From the NCBI GenBank assembly GCA_018645005.1, contig JABGPJ010000113.1, positions 1-50,059 of the forward strand: DNA of 50,059 nt, read 5' to 3'. A program made the translations under genes and the position numbers. The first letter of the stretch is position 1. The number at the start of each line of letters is the position of its first letter. Below the pieces are notes generated by a model. That model was given only the letters and a program-made list of their open reading frames with translations. It ran no database searches and was not told the DNA's origin. Shown one piece after another: positions 1 through 8,443 of the stretch. The DNA comes from Deltaproteobacteria bacterium. Its GTDB lineage: Bacteria > SAR324 > XYD2-FULL-50-16.

Positions 1-287
1 ACGATCAGGTTACTTCGCATCTTATTTATTTTTTTACACTTTTTCCTGCTTATTATAAATGATGAAAATACAAAAGTCTATTTTTTATGAATCGTGATTT
101 TGAGCAAAATAGAGGGCTTTTATTTTCAATGAATTGTAAAAATAACCGTTCTCGACCACCTATCAAACCGTTGCGACTGGATCAATATAGACGATATTCA
201 ATTTTTTGGCCTGAAATTTGTGTCGATTTCAGGGAATTTTTAGTCGATTCCATGGCAAAAAACACCAAAGAATATCTCTATATTACT

Positions 288-523
288 CAGCAATGTCCGG
301 TTAGGTTTTTGCAAAACAAAAGCAGAATGATAAAACCCGTCTCTGCGCATAAGGATTTAAAGATTTTCTAAGTTTGCTTCACGAAAAACCGCCAAACTCG
401 CCTGCCTCGCTCAAACAAGGCTTATTTTCGCTACGCTAAACTAAGAAAATCTAATAAATCCTTCTAAGTTCGATCCATGTTTCATCATTCAGCTTTCTGC
501 AAAAACCTAACCGGACATTGCTG
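288..523 (-). repeat. Family B palindromic repeat, copy B1 (236 bp)
   Basis: The two ends form a perfect 26-bp terminal inverted repeat (288-313 against 498-523) beginning CAGCAATGTCCGG. The interior keeps long stretches of inverted complementarity. Its reverse complement aligns over the full length with 13030-13263, and partly with 40677-40800. It carries no transposase and no plausible reading frame. Bases 1-287 to its left hold nothing I can support. Confidence 0.85.
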
Positions 524-594
524 TATATCACTACTCTATTTTTAGGAACATCAGGAAGATCTGGTTTTGGGGTGGCAGTCCCGGATTTGTCATA

Positions 595-695
595 AGGGAT
601 CGCACAAAAATAACTTGGCATAATCTGTCCGCAAAAGTCCCGTAAAGACTGGACATGTTGCAGACAAAATGCCAAGTAATCTTTGAGCCGACCCT
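595..695 (-). repeat. Family A 101-bp inverted-repeat element, copy A6
   Basis: The element runs from AGGGATCG to CCGACCCT and is exactly 101 bp like four other copies. This copy is the most diverged. Its stem reads ACTTGGCAT on the left and ATGCCAAGT on the right, where other copies have TTCACAT and ATGTGAA. The two arms changed together, so pairing is kept. Confidence 0.8.
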
Positions 696-733
696 AAATC
701 AGAATATTTGCTGCTAAAATGCTAAGATAATAC

Positions 734-762
734 CGGACGTTCTGCAGCGAATTCAGTATAAT
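734..762 (+). promoter_or_regulatory. Possible sigma-70 promoter for the HTH/PBP-like gene
   Basis: A perfect -10 hexamer TATAAT lies at 757-762. At 17-bp spacing upstream is CGGACG, a weak -35 (3 of 6). The next gene starts at 900, which leaves a leader of about 130 nt. The -10 match is good but the -35 is poor. Confidence 0.3.
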
Positions 763-899
763 ATCTTTTCTTGCAGACGAATATCCCGCCACAGGATGGT
801 AAAATAAGGGATAATAGTTGAAGTGATGATGCAATCTGTGTATCGTGATGACACTTGAGGCGTCCATCTAATAAACTGATTTTCCCACAGGAATGGAAA

Positions 900-1805
900 A
901 TGACGATACTTCTCTCCACCAAAGAGGTGGCAAAATTTCTGAATGTGAATGAAAAAATGGTCTATACGCTGGTGGCTGAAAAAGGGTTACCGGCAAACAA
1001 AATCACTGGAAAATGGTCTTTCCCCAAGCATCTGGTGGAACAGTGGATTGAAACAAATACCATCAATTATCCCAAGCTTCAGCAGCCAGCGGCAGTTCAT
1101 CAGAACCTGCTGATTATTACAGGAAGCAACGATCCGCTGCTGGACAGGGTGGTGACCCTGTTCAATAAAACCTATCCTCAATTTGCCGCAGTTTTCGGGA
1201 ACATGGGCAGCATGGGAGGGCTCAGGGCCCTCAGGCAGGGATTGTGTCATATCGCTGCCTGTCACTTGTTGCAGGAAGATGAAGAGGAGTATAATTTCAA
1301 TTTTGCTGATAGCGAGCTTGAAAACATGCCTGCCGTGATCAATTTTTGTAAGCGGGAACAGGGTCTGCTGCTGGCTAAGGGCAATCCAAAAGCAATCGGT
1401 TCTATAGCTGATCTGGCCAAAACAGGTATTCGCATTGTTAATCGGAGCCTGGGAACGGGAACCCGTCTGCTGTTTGACCGGGAACTTGAAAAAATGGGGT
1501 TGGAACCGGGCGGGATTGATGGTTACGATAAAGAGATGCCGAGGCATCTGGATGCCGGACTGGAAATACTGGCAGGAAAAGCCGATGCGGCACCGGGAAT
1601 ACGGGTGGTGGCTTCTCTACTGAACCTCGATTTCCTGCCTTTACGCTGGGAACGCTTTGATTTGCTTGTCCCCAAGGAGAAGTTCTTCGAACAGACAGTA
1701 CAATCCTTCATCGGACTTCTGAACCAGGAATCTCTCAAGCCCCTTTTTGGGGGAAACGATGGGTACGACCTGAAAACAACCGGCAAAATTGTTTATCCGC
1801 GCTAA
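900..1805 (+). CDS. Excisionase-type HTH protein with PBP-like ligand domain
   Basis: This 301-residue protein begins with an excisionase/MerR-like helix-turn-helix (about residues 4-55; TKEVAKFLNVNEKMVYTLV, then GKWSFPKHLVEQW). A type-II periplasmic-binding-like domain without signal peptide follows (about 70-300; GTGTRLLFDRELEKMG is typical). This architecture (HTH_17 plus PBP_like) is known for one-component regulators thought to sense oxyanions or small ligands, with molybdate/tungstate links in some members; the ligand here is unknown. The start at 900 was chosen because an AGGAATGG ribosome site precedes it and the HTH begins at once; an in-frame ATG at 855 lacks a site. It stands alone, 238 bp before the beta-oxidation genes, which it could regulate, but nothing shows this. 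Confidence 0.8.
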   Translation: MTILLSTKEVAKFLNVNEKMVYTLVAEKGLPANKITGKWSFPKHLVEQWIETNTINYPKLQQPAAVHQNLLIITGSNDPLLDRVVTLFNKTYPQFAAVFGNMGSMGGLRALRQGLCHIAACHLLQEDEEEYNFNFADSELENMPAVINFCKREQGLLLAKGNPKAIGSIADLAKTGIRIVNRSLGTGTRLLFDRELEKMGLEPGGIDGYDKEMPRHLDAGLEILAGKADAAPGIRVVASLLNLDFLPLRWERFDLLVPKEKFFEQTVQSFIGLLNQESLKPLFGGNDGYDLKTTGKIVYPR

Positions 1806-1834
1806 TCTACATCGCCCCTCCCAGGAGTTTCTCC

Positions 1835-1864
1835 TTGACAATATTTTGGCTTAAAAATTATATT
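1835..1864 (+). promoter_or_regulatory. Possible sigma-70 promoter upstream of beta-oxidation genes
   Basis: A perfect -35 TTGACA (1835-1840) is followed after 18 bp by TATATT (1859-1864), a 5-of-6 match to the -10. The region downstream is AT-rich. The leader to the dehydrogenase start at 2044 would be about 170 nt. Assigned by consensus only. Confidence 0.35.
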
Positions 1865-2043
1865 TGATGATGAAAAAGGAATTTTATATATAGTAATGAT
1901 AAATGAAAAACGGGTTAATGCTACAACCAAGATATCGATGGGGGCGTGACACTATTTATTGTTTTTAAACAAAGGATTGAACTGCTTACATAACCAGGGA
2001 CAATTGAGGTCCCGATTTATTAATTTTTATGCAAGGAAAGCGA

Positions 2044-3192
2044 ATGAATATTGATGATATAAAGAGTATTGCCGTTATTGGTGCCGGGGATATGGGGCAC
2101 GGAATTGCGGAAGTCGCCTTGATGGCGGGATACAAGGTTTTCTTAAGGGACATCAAGCAGGAGTTTGTGGACAAGGGTGTTGCCCGCATTAACCAGAGCC
2201 TGGAGAAACTGGTCAGCAAGGGCAAAGTGGAACAGAGCCTTTTTGACAAAATCCAGAGCGAACTGTTGGTCCCATGTGTTGAACTGGAGGATGCCGTCAA
2301 GGAAGCGGATCTGGTGATCGAGGCGGTTCCCGAGATCATGGAGCTGAAACAGGAGACGTTTAGTGCCATGGACAAAATCGCACCAGCCCATACGATTTTT
2401 GCCTCCAACACCTCCACCATGAAAATCACTGAGATCGCGGCAATCACCAAGCGACCGGAAAAGGTTGTCGGGCTGCATTATTTCAATCCGGCCGTACTGA
2501 TGAAGTTGGTGGAAGTCATTCGGGGCGACAAGACAACCGATGAGGTCATGCAGATCGGGGTTGATTTCGTACTCAAAAACGCCAAGGTTCCCGTGAGAGT
2601 GGAAAAGGATGTAGCCGGCTTTATCGTCAACCGTTGCCAGGCACCTGCCGGTGTGCTGCTGAATGCGATTCTGGATGAGGGCAAAATTCAGCCGGAACAG
2701 ATCGATGCGGTGATGCGGAGTATTGGAGCGCCCATGGGACCCTATGAAACTATGGATTATACCGGGCTGGATATCAGCTATCATGGCAGCCTTTATTTTG
2801 CCAAAACCATTCACCCCGATTTCGCCTGCGGCAAAGTAATTCAAGGGAAAATCGAAGCCAACGAACTGGGGAAGAAAACTGGTAAAGGTTTGTTTGACTG
2901 GTCACAGGGGCGGCCGGAGATTGATCTTTCCAAGGCGACCGATCAGTTTGACCTGATGGATCTGGTGGCCGTAAATGTCAATGAGGCGACCAAAATCATT
3001 GGGGAAGGTGCCTGTAAACTGGAAGATATCGATCTGGCGATTGTCAATGCTACCGGAGGAATGGGACCAATGGCCCTGGTGGCCGGCATGGAACCTGCGG
3101 ATCTGACCAAGCGCCTGGAAGGGTTGGCCGAAAGATGGGGCAAAGAGATTTTCAAGCCCACACAGATGATCAAGGACGGACAGTATCGATAA
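2044..3192 (+). CDS. 3-hydroxyacyl-CoA dehydrogenase
   Basis: This enzyme oxidises (S)-3-hydroxyacyl-CoA to 3-oxoacyl-CoA with NAD in beta-oxidation, in the cytoplasm. The 382-residue protein has an N-terminal Rossmann fold (IAVIGAGDMGHGIAE, glycines 13, 15 and 18) and the catalytic-histidine segment VGLHYFNPAVLMKLVEV. Two tandem C-terminal 3HCDH helical domains follow (PMGPYETMDYTGLD; then GEGACKLEDIDLA to the end). There is no fused enoyl-CoA hydratase domain, so it is the stand-alone type. ATG 2044 follows AAGGAAAG; a possible start at 2029 is not needed. It precedes two crotonase-family genes on the same strand, but a family A element fills the 255-bp gap, so co-transcription is uncertain. 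Confidence 0.92.
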   Translation: MNIDDIKSIAVIGAGDMGHGIAEVALMAGYKVFLRDIKQEFVDKGVARINQSLEKLVSKGKVEQSLFDKIQSELLVPCVELEDAVKEADLVIEAVPEIMELKQETFSAMDKIAPAHTIFASNTSTMKITEIAAITKRPEKVVGLHYFNPAVLMKLVEVIRGDKTTDEVMQIGVDFVLKNAKVPVRVEKDVAGFIVNRCQAPAGVLLNAILDEGKIQPEQIDAVMRSIGAPMGPYETMDYTGLDISYHGSLYFAKTIHPDFACGKVIQGKIEANELGKKTGKGLFDWSQGRPEIDLSKATDQFDLMDLVAVNVNEATKIIGEGACKLEDIDLAIVNATGGMGPMALVAGMEPADLTKRLEGLAERWGKEIFKPTQMIKDGQYR

Positions 3193-3205
3193 CGATACCC
3201 TAATT

Positions 3206-3423
3206 GTAGCTATTCCAATGCCCTGCTGAAGATTTCGCTCAATGATGGTGTCCCCTTTCATGCGGGCACATCATTGATTCAGCTTTACCAATGGATCTGG
3301 TAAGGGTCGGCTCATAAATTACTTCACATTCTGTTCGCAAAATGTCCAGTGTTTTGGGGGCTTTTGCAAATAGATTATGTGAAGTTATTTATGAACGATC
3401 CCTAAGTGTGGTGAATAGTTACC
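3206..3423 (+). repeat. Possible family C copy split by a family A element
   Basis: The left terminus GTAGCTATTC (3206-3215) and right terminus GTGGTGAATAGTTAC (3409-3423) match the two ends of the 51-bp family C palindrome. About 190 bp including a complete family A element lies between them. The core of family C is not clearly present, so this is a tentative reading. Confidence 0.35.
3303..3403 (+). repeat. Family A 101-bp inverted-repeat element, copy A1
   Basis: The element runs from AGGGTCGGCTC to GAACGATCCCT with imperfect complementary arms (ATTACTTCACAT against ATGTGAAGTTAT) and a tip around GTCCAGTG. Its length is 101 bp. It lies between the dehydrogenase and the enoyl-CoA hydratase and ends 44 bp before the latter's start codon. 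Confidence 0.85.
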
Positions 3424-3447
3424 CCAAAATTAATAAGGAGCTAATGA

Positions 3448-4218
3448 ATGAGTTACGAAAATATCAAGGTTGAGAAAAAAGGAAATATCGCGATTGTCAC
3501 CATTGATCATCCACCTGCAAATGCCTGGAACCTGGCAACCACAACCGACTTTGAAAAGGCGGTTGCTGATGTGGAAACTGACAAGGACGTGCGCGTGGTG
3601 ATACTGACCGGAGCTGGTGAAAAGTGTTTTTCAGCAGGATTCGATGTCAGCGATGCAGCCAACGGACACCTCACAGGCCCCAAAGGCTGTGAAATCTGGC
3701 GCAAACTTGATCGCTTTGAAAAGCCGGTCATTGCAGCCATCAACGGCTTTGCTCTGGGTGGTGGTTTGGAATTGGCGCTCTGTTGTCACTTCAGAATCAT
3801 GGTGGATGCCCCTAAAGCAAAAGTAGGGTTGACTGAACTGAATCTGGGGATTATCCCCGGTTGGGGTGGAACTCAGCGGCTGATGAATGTGATTGGCAAG
3901 GCGAAGGCCCTGGACATGATTCTTTTCAGTAAGAAGATCGGAGCCCAGGAGGCTTTGGAAGCGGGTCTGATTAATCAAATTTCGACTCCTGAGACCCTGA
4001 TGGATGATGCCATGGCACTGGCCGAAACACTGGCAGCCCGGCCACCCATCGCCGTGGGCGCAGTCCTGAAAGCTATGTCCGCTGGCCAATACGAAGGAAT
4101 TGACAAAGGTCTGGCAGTTGAACTGGAAGGCAGCGGCAAGGTTTCCGGCTCCAAGGACAGCATCGAAGGATTTACCGCATTTCTGGAGAAACGGGCACCC
4201 AACTTCATCGGCGAATAA
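3448..4218 (+). CDS. Enoyl-CoA hydratase
   Basis: This crotonase-fold enzyme (256 residues, usual length) hydrates trans-2-enoyl-CoA to 3-hydroxyacyl-CoA. Oxyanion-hole and catalytic regions are intact: CFSAGFDVSDA, then ALGGGLELALCCHFRIM with the first catalytic Glu, then TELNLGIIPGWGGTQRL with the second Glu. Both acid residues point to a true hydratase rather than an isomerase only. The start follows AATAAGGAGCTA, a strong ribosome site. It is followed 111 bp later by a second crotonase-family gene on the same strand. Substrate chain length cannot be read from the sequence. Confidence 0.92.
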   Translation: MSYENIKVEKKGNIAIVTIDHPPANAWNLATTTDFEKAVADVETDKDVRVVILTGAGEKCFSAGFDVSDAANGHLTGPKGCEIWRKLDRFEKPVIAAINGFALGGGLELALCCHFRIMVDAPKAKVGLTELNLGIIPGWGGTQRLMNVIGKAKALDMILFSKKIGAQEALEAGLINQISTPETLMDDAMALAETLAARPPIAVGAVLKAMSAGQYEGIDKGLAVELEGSGKVSGSKDSIEGFTAFLEKRAPNFIGE

Positions 4219-4329
4219 GATCTGCAGATAATCTCTAGCCCGCTGCCTGGTGACAATGCCGGTTGGCGGGTTTCCAAACCATTTCTTTCGACCTCACCTG
4301 AAAACCACACTCCACAAGGAAAAACTGCA

Positions 4330-5130
4330 ATGGATTATAAATTTATCGATGTGCAAACAGCGGATCATGTTGCCACAGTCAGCCTCAACCGCACAGAAAG
4401 CCTGAATGCGATCAACCTGGAACTCGCGGAAGAGATTTCCAGGGTGTTTCGAGAACTGGACAGGGTAGATGACGTCTGGGTGATTATTCTTAAAAGTAAC
4501 GCCCGCATCTTTTGTGCAGGTCTGGATCTTAAAGAGATGACTTTGGCGGACCATAAGGACATGGGCCGCTTGTTCAAGATCCCGGTTGAAGATCATTATA
4601 TCTTCGACTGCTGTCATGCGATTGATGAATGTCGCAAACCAGTGATCGCAGCTGTGCATAGCAAATGTGTCGGTTTCGGGCTGGATATCTCAGCCGCCTG
4701 TGATATGGTTTTGTGCACGGCAGATGCATCCTTCACCCTGCGAGAGGCCCGTATCGGTATTGTGGCTGATGTTGGCGCCCTGCAGCGACTGCCTTATATT
4801 ATTGGTCTGGCCAATACCAAACGCATGGCTTATACGGCGAAATTCTTCTCAGCTGAGGAGGTCGAACGCATGGGGCTGGTGGTTGAAATCTGCCCGGATA
4901 TGGATGCCCTGCTGGTAGCAGCGAACAAGCTGGCCAGAGAGATCACCGAGAGTGCGCCACTGGCCGTTCAGAATACCAAAGAGGTCTTGAATTACGGTCG
5001 TACCGCCACTATTCGGGAAGGGATCAACATGGCAGTACACAAGAATATGCTGCTGTTGACATCTGAGGATTGCGCCGAATCTTTTACCGCTTTCATGGAA
5101 AAACGTAAACCCGCGTTTAAGGGCAGATAG
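4330..5130 (+). CDS. Crotonase family, dienoyl-CoA isomerase-like (ECH1 type)
   Basis: This 266-residue crotonase-fold protein most resembles delta(3,5)-delta(2,4)-dienoyl-CoA isomerase. The segment FGLDISAACDMVLC is followed by REARIGIVADVGALQRLP, where the Glu and Asp match the acid pair known in the ECH1 family. It would shift double bonds so that unsaturated acyl-CoAs can continue through beta-oxidation. FCAGLDLKEM supplies the oxyanion-hole region. The start follows CACAAGGAAAAACTGCA. Its stop is separated by one base from the stop of the convergent MATE gene. The alternative is a plain enoyl-CoA hydratase, but the acid pair argues against that. Confidence 0.85.
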   Translation: MDYKFIDVQTADHVATVSLNRTESLNAINLELAEEISRVFRELDRVDDVWVIILKSNARIFCAGLDLKEMTLADHKDMGRLFKIPVEDHYIFDCCHAIDECRKPVIAAVHSKCVGFGLDISAACDMVLCTADASFTLREARIGIVADVGALQRLPYIIGLANTKRMAYTAKFFSAEEVERMGLVVEICPDMDALLVAANKLAREITESAPLAVQNTKEVLNYGRTATIREGINMAVHKNMLLLTSEDCAESFTAFMEKRKPAFKGR

Positions 5131-5131
5131 T

Positions 5132-6544
5132 CTATTTTACACCATCTCGCCTGGTGGAGGCAGCCGGTTCCTGAACTGCAGGTTCCGGCTGGTCCTCTTT
5201 GAACTGTCGCATGGCAAAAAACAGAAACAAGCCGGTCAGCAGCGCAGATGTGAAAATGGATGTGGGCGTCGAGATCCAGATGCCGTCCAGTCCGAAAAAC
5301 CAGGGTAGGATCAGGACACAGGGAACCTGGATCAGAACGGTGCGGCTCAGGACCAGAAACGTTGCCTGTCTGGCTTTACCTATGGCCTGGAAGAAGTTGG
5401 AGGCGATGACCTGAAAGCCGATCAGCGGCATCATCAGAAAGACGATGGGTATTGCATGTGCGCCCAACTCAACCAGTGCGGCATCCTCTTTGTTGAACAT
5501 CTGCACCAGCTCCACCGGAAAGTGCATGATGAACACATAAGCGAGGCTCACACCCACCGTAGCGATTAAAATAGCCAGCAGCAGGGTCTTTCTGACACGG
5601 TCATAATTGCGGGCTCCGTAATTGTAGCCGATAATCGGTTGGGTTCCCTGGGCCATGCCGATGACAAACATAAAGATCATCATCAGCACACTGATATTAA
5701 CCCCCGCCATAGAGATTGCCAGATCACCGCCGTGATTTTTCAGCTGTGTATTGACGATGGCCCCGACGATACTGTCAGCAATATGAAAGAGAAACGGGGC
5801 TGCACCAACAGCCAGAATTCTCAGGACCACTTCCCGCTTCAGTTTGAAATACCGCACCCTGATCTTGAGCAGGCTTTTACCACCCAGAAAGTACCGCATC
5901 ACAAAAAGGAAAGAGATGAACTGTGCAATCACGGTGGCTGCAGCTGCCCCCTCCATACCCCAGCCGAAACCGAAAATAAAAATGGGATCCAGAATAATGT
6001 TTGCAACGGAACCCACCAGCATGTTCACCATCGCTATTTTGGGATTTCCCTCCCCCCGGATGAAGTTGTTCAAGCCGAAACCCATGGTCTGAAAAATCCA
6101 GCCCAGCATGATGATGCGAATATAGTCTCTGGCATAGGGTAAGATGGCGTCCGTTGCGCCGAAGATGCGAAGTGCGGGGATAACGAAAATCATGCCGATC
6201 GTCACCAGGATGGAACTGGAGATGATCATCATCACCACCGCATTGCCCATCACCTCTTCAGCCTTGTCCCGTTTTTGCTCTCCAAGGCGGATTGAGATCA
6301 GCGCGTTTCCACCGATGCCAACCATCAGCGCGAAGCCAAAACCGATCATCATAATCGGCATTGTAATCGTTGTGGCGCCAATCCCCAGCGAACCAACAGC
6401 GCGTCCAATATAGATTCGGTCAACAACATTGTAAAGCGCCTGGACCATCATGCCAAAAACAGCCGGAAGGGAGAATCGAACCAGCAGTTTCAGGATGCTC
6501 TGCTGTCCCATGAGATCGGCTTGATCAGGACCATTAGCTTGCAT
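5132..6544 (-). CDS. MATE family multidrug/toxin exporter
   Basis: This 470-residue integral membrane protein has about twelve hydrophobic segments in two similar halves. It opens with the MATE signature region (SFLPAVFGMM-like: FSLPAVFGMMVQALYNVVDRIYIG) and has FGLNNFIRGEGNP and QPIIGYNYGARNYDRVRKT, all typical of MATE transporters. The family extrudes cationic drugs or metabolites using a Na+ or H+ gradient across the inner membrane. It is on the strand opposite its neighbours and meets the isomerase gene tail to tail with one base between stops. The substrate is unknown. Confidence 0.92.
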   Translation of the reverse strand: MQANGPDQADLMGQQSILKLLVRFSLPAVFGMMVQALYNVVDRIYIGRAVGSLGIGATTITMPIMMIGFGFALMVGIGGNALISIRLGEQKRDKAEEVMGNAVVMMIISSSILVTIGMIFVIPALRIFGATDAILPYARDYIRIIMLGWIFQTMGFGLNNFIRGEGNPKIAMVNMLVGSVANIILDPIFIFGFGWGMEGAAAATVIAQFISFLFVMRYFLGGKSLLKIRVRYFKLKREVVLRILAVGAAPFLFHIADSIVGAIVNTQLKNHGGDLAISMAGVNISVLMMIFMFVIGMAQGTQPIIGYNYGARNYDRVRKTLLLAILIATVGVSLAYVFIMHFPVELVQMFNKEDAALVELGAHAIPIVFLMMPLIGFQVIASNFFQAIGKARQATFLVLSRTVLIQVPCVLILPWFFGLDGIWISTPTSIFTSALLTGLFLFFAMRQFKEDQPEPAVQEPAASTRRDGVK

Positions 6545-6723
6545 TGAATTCCATTTTGGTGGGTAAAGCAGATAAAACAGATTAAAAAGGAAGATTAATG
6601 AAGGGTTCTCATGATGTTTTATCGGGATGATTTTTATGTGTCAATAAAAATCGAGCATATGTTCTATTATTATTGACCGGTTTCATGAGCGCTTCCAAAA
6701 AGGATTGTTCCAGATCAATCCTA

Positions 6724-6753
6724 TTGACACTCATTTAAGATCCTATATATGAT
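6724..6753 (+). promoter_or_regulatory. Likely sigma-70 promoter of the phosphotransferase gene
   Basis: A perfect TTGACA (6724-6729) is separated by 18 bp from TATGAT (6748-6753), a 5-of-6 match to the -10. Transcription would start near 6760, leaving a leader of about 145 nt. The rest of the gene-free stretch 6545-6903 shows nothing else I can support. Confidence 0.4.
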
Positions 6754-6903
6754 ACCAACAGTTCAACCTCATATCTGGCAGAATTGAAGCGGTTGTGCAA
6801 TGCCAATCACGGGGAGTCCAGGTTACGGAAGACCTGATAATCGCAGAATATGTTCCGGTATTCGTTAGACAGAATCAGAATGATTTACAATTAAGGAGAT
6901 AAA

Positions 6904-7980
6904 ATGGTGGACCAACAGCAGGAGACGGTGGATCGACAAAAGGAGTTTTCAGGAGCGGGTCCCGTTCGTAGTGGATTCGAACTGGATAACAAAGCGCTGA
7001 CCAAGTATATGGAAGAGAATGTGGAAGGCTTCAGCGGCACTCTGGAGATCAAGCAGTTCAAAGGTGGGCAATCAAACCCGACATATGAGCTCAGTGCAGG
7101 TGGGAAAAAATATGCACTGCGCCGGAAACCATCCGGGAAACTGCTTAAATCAGCCCATGCCGTTGATCGCGAATATAAGGTAATTTCAGCTTTGAACCAG
7201 ACGGATGTGCCGGTGGCAAAAACATACGCCCTCTGTACCGATGAGTCAGTGATCGGCAGCTGGTTTTATATCATGGATTGTGTTGAGGGGCGTATTTTCT
7301 GGACCCTGGATAATACACCCGTCGAGCAACGTCCGGAGATCTTTGATGCCATGAACGATGCCATGGCCAAGTTGCATTCAGTGGATTATAAGGCGGTGGG
7401 ATTGGCGGATTATGGGAAGCAGGGAAGTTATTTCAGTCGACAGATTTCTCGCTGGTCCAAGCAGTATCAGGCCTCTGTGGACGAACCCTGCATAGTAATG
7501 GATGAGCTCATTGCTTATTTGACAGAAAATATTCCTGAAAATGATGAAACCTCAATTGTACATGGGGATTACCGTATTGATAATATGATCTTTCATCCCA
7601 CAGAGCCCAGGATATTGGCCATTTTGGACTGGGAACTCTCGACCTTGGGACATCCCCTATCGGATTTTAGCTACTCCTGTATGGCCTGGTATTTGCCAGG
7701 CGGTGACGGCGGGAATGGTGTTCTGGGTTTGGATTTTGAAACCCAGCGCATACCGACTGAACAGGATTATATTGATGCATATTGCAGAAGAACGGGACGA
7801 ACCAGCATCGATAACTGGCACTATTATATGGCGTTTAACTTTTTCCGCCTCTCAGGGATTACCTTTGGTATCGCAGGACGGGTCAGGGATGGAACAGCGT
7901 CCAGCCCGCAGGCGATCGCAACTGGCGCAATGGCAGAACCACTGGCAGAACAGGGCATGGCGCAGGTCCGGAAAATCTAA
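6904..7980 (+). CDS. ACAD10/11-type phosphotransferase (APH fold)
   Basis: This 358-residue protein has the aminoglycoside-phosphotransferase/choline-kinase fold. The ATP-binding N-lobe starts with FKGGQSNPTYELSAGGKKYALRRKP. The catalytic loop IVHGDYRIDNMIFH and the metal-binding DWELSTLGHPLSDF are intact. It matches the stand-alone form of the kinase domain found at the N-terminus of ACAD10/ACAD11, which recent work links to phosphorylation of 4-hydroxyacyl substrates. In bacteria it often sits near acyl-CoA genes, as here, so a role in hydroxy-fatty-acid catabolism is plausible rather than shown. The start follows TTAAGGAGATAAA, a strong ribosome site. A perfect hairpin lies 31 bp after the stop. 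Confidence 0.85.
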   Translation: MVDQQQETVDRQKEFSGAGPVRSGFELDNKALTKYMEENVEGFSGTLEIKQFKGGQSNPTYELSAGGKKYALRRKPSGKLLKSAHAVDREYKVISALNQTDVPVAKTYALCTDESVIGSWFYIMDCVEGRIFWTLDNTPVEQRPEIFDAMNDAMAKLHSVDYKAVGLADYGKQGSYFSRQISRWSKQYQASVDEPCIVMDELIAYLTENIPENDETSIVHGDYRIDNMIFHPTEPRILAILDWELSTLGHPLSDFSYSCMAWYLPGGDGGNGVLGLDFETQRIPTEQDYIDAYCRRTGRTSIDNWHYYMAFNFFRLSGITFGIAGRVRDGTASSPQAIATGAMAEPLAEQGMAQVRKI

Positions 7981-8011
7981 TCCCGGGCTGGTTTCTGATT
8001 CTCGTTTTAAA

Positions 8012-8036
8012 AGACGTTTTCCCGAGGAAAACGTCT
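8012..8036 (+). terminator. Perfect stem-loop after the phosphotransferase gene
   Basis: The arms AGACGTTTTCC and GGAAAACGTCT pair perfectly over 11 bp around a CGA loop. No run of T follows on the plus strand, so it is a weak intrinsic-terminator candidate and may be an mRNA-stabilising or attenuating hairpin. Confidence 0.35.
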
Positions 8037-8096
8037 GGATACAGCTTGTCCCACATCACCCCCTTCCCCAGACACTTTGAAATCTTAAAACCTTTT

Positions 8097-8147
8097 TAAC
8101 TATTCACCACTTTTCGGGAATCGAGGGAACTCATGCTTAATAGTGAC
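8097..8147 (-). repeat. Family C 51-bp palindrome, copy C2
   Basis: Its reverse complement aligns with 35040-35090 through ACTATT, AGCATGA, CCCTC, TTCCCGAAA and GTGGTGAATAGTTA. The length is 51 bp, the same as the two other clean copies. It lies just upstream of the small membrane protein and alkylsulfatase genes. Confidence 0.65.
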
Positions 8148-8184
8148 AAATTTTATTAAAAACAATGGATCAGGAGCAAACCTT

Positions 8185-8352
8185 ATGAGCCTGACAAAAC
8201 GGATAGTCATCATTATTGTACTGTTGTCGCTGGTTTTAACATTTGCAGTTCGCCAGGCGGTTCTGAAACTGAAAGACGGTGCCCAGGCGTATTTGTTCGG
8301 ATATTCATTTTTCTGGATGGTAGCTGGACGTTACCAGCCATCGAACGGATAG
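8185..8352 (+). CDS. Small single-span membrane protein
   Basis: This 55-residue protein starts MSLTKRIVIIIVLLSLVLTF, a positively charged N-terminus and one transmembrane helix (about residues 6-22). A short tail follows that includes a second weakly hydrophobic patch (AYLFGYSFFWMVAG). ATG 8185 was chosen because AGGAG precedes it by nine bases; an earlier in-frame ATG at 8143 would place polar residues before the helix and has no site. I do not recognise the family. It is 91 bp upstream of the alkylsulfatase gene and may be co-transcribed with it. Confidence 0.55.
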   Translation: MSLTKRIVIIIVLLSLVLTFAVRQAVLKLKDGAQAYLFGYSFFWMVAGRYQPSNG

Positions 8353-8443
8353 AGTGAGATCCCTGCAGTGAGGTCAGACAATTCGTTTGCTTATTTATTT
8401 TAAAAAGAACGGGGACAATGAGAGTTGAAGAGAAGGAGAATAT

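Noticed and set aside
87-371. Open frame of 94 codons near the left end
   Set aside because: Its last third lies inside palindrome B1, it has no ribosome site and no recognisable content.
2143-2844. 233-codon open frame opposite the 3-hydroxyacyl-CoA dehydrogenase
   Set aside because: Antisense shadow of a clearly conserved enzyme, no ribosome site.
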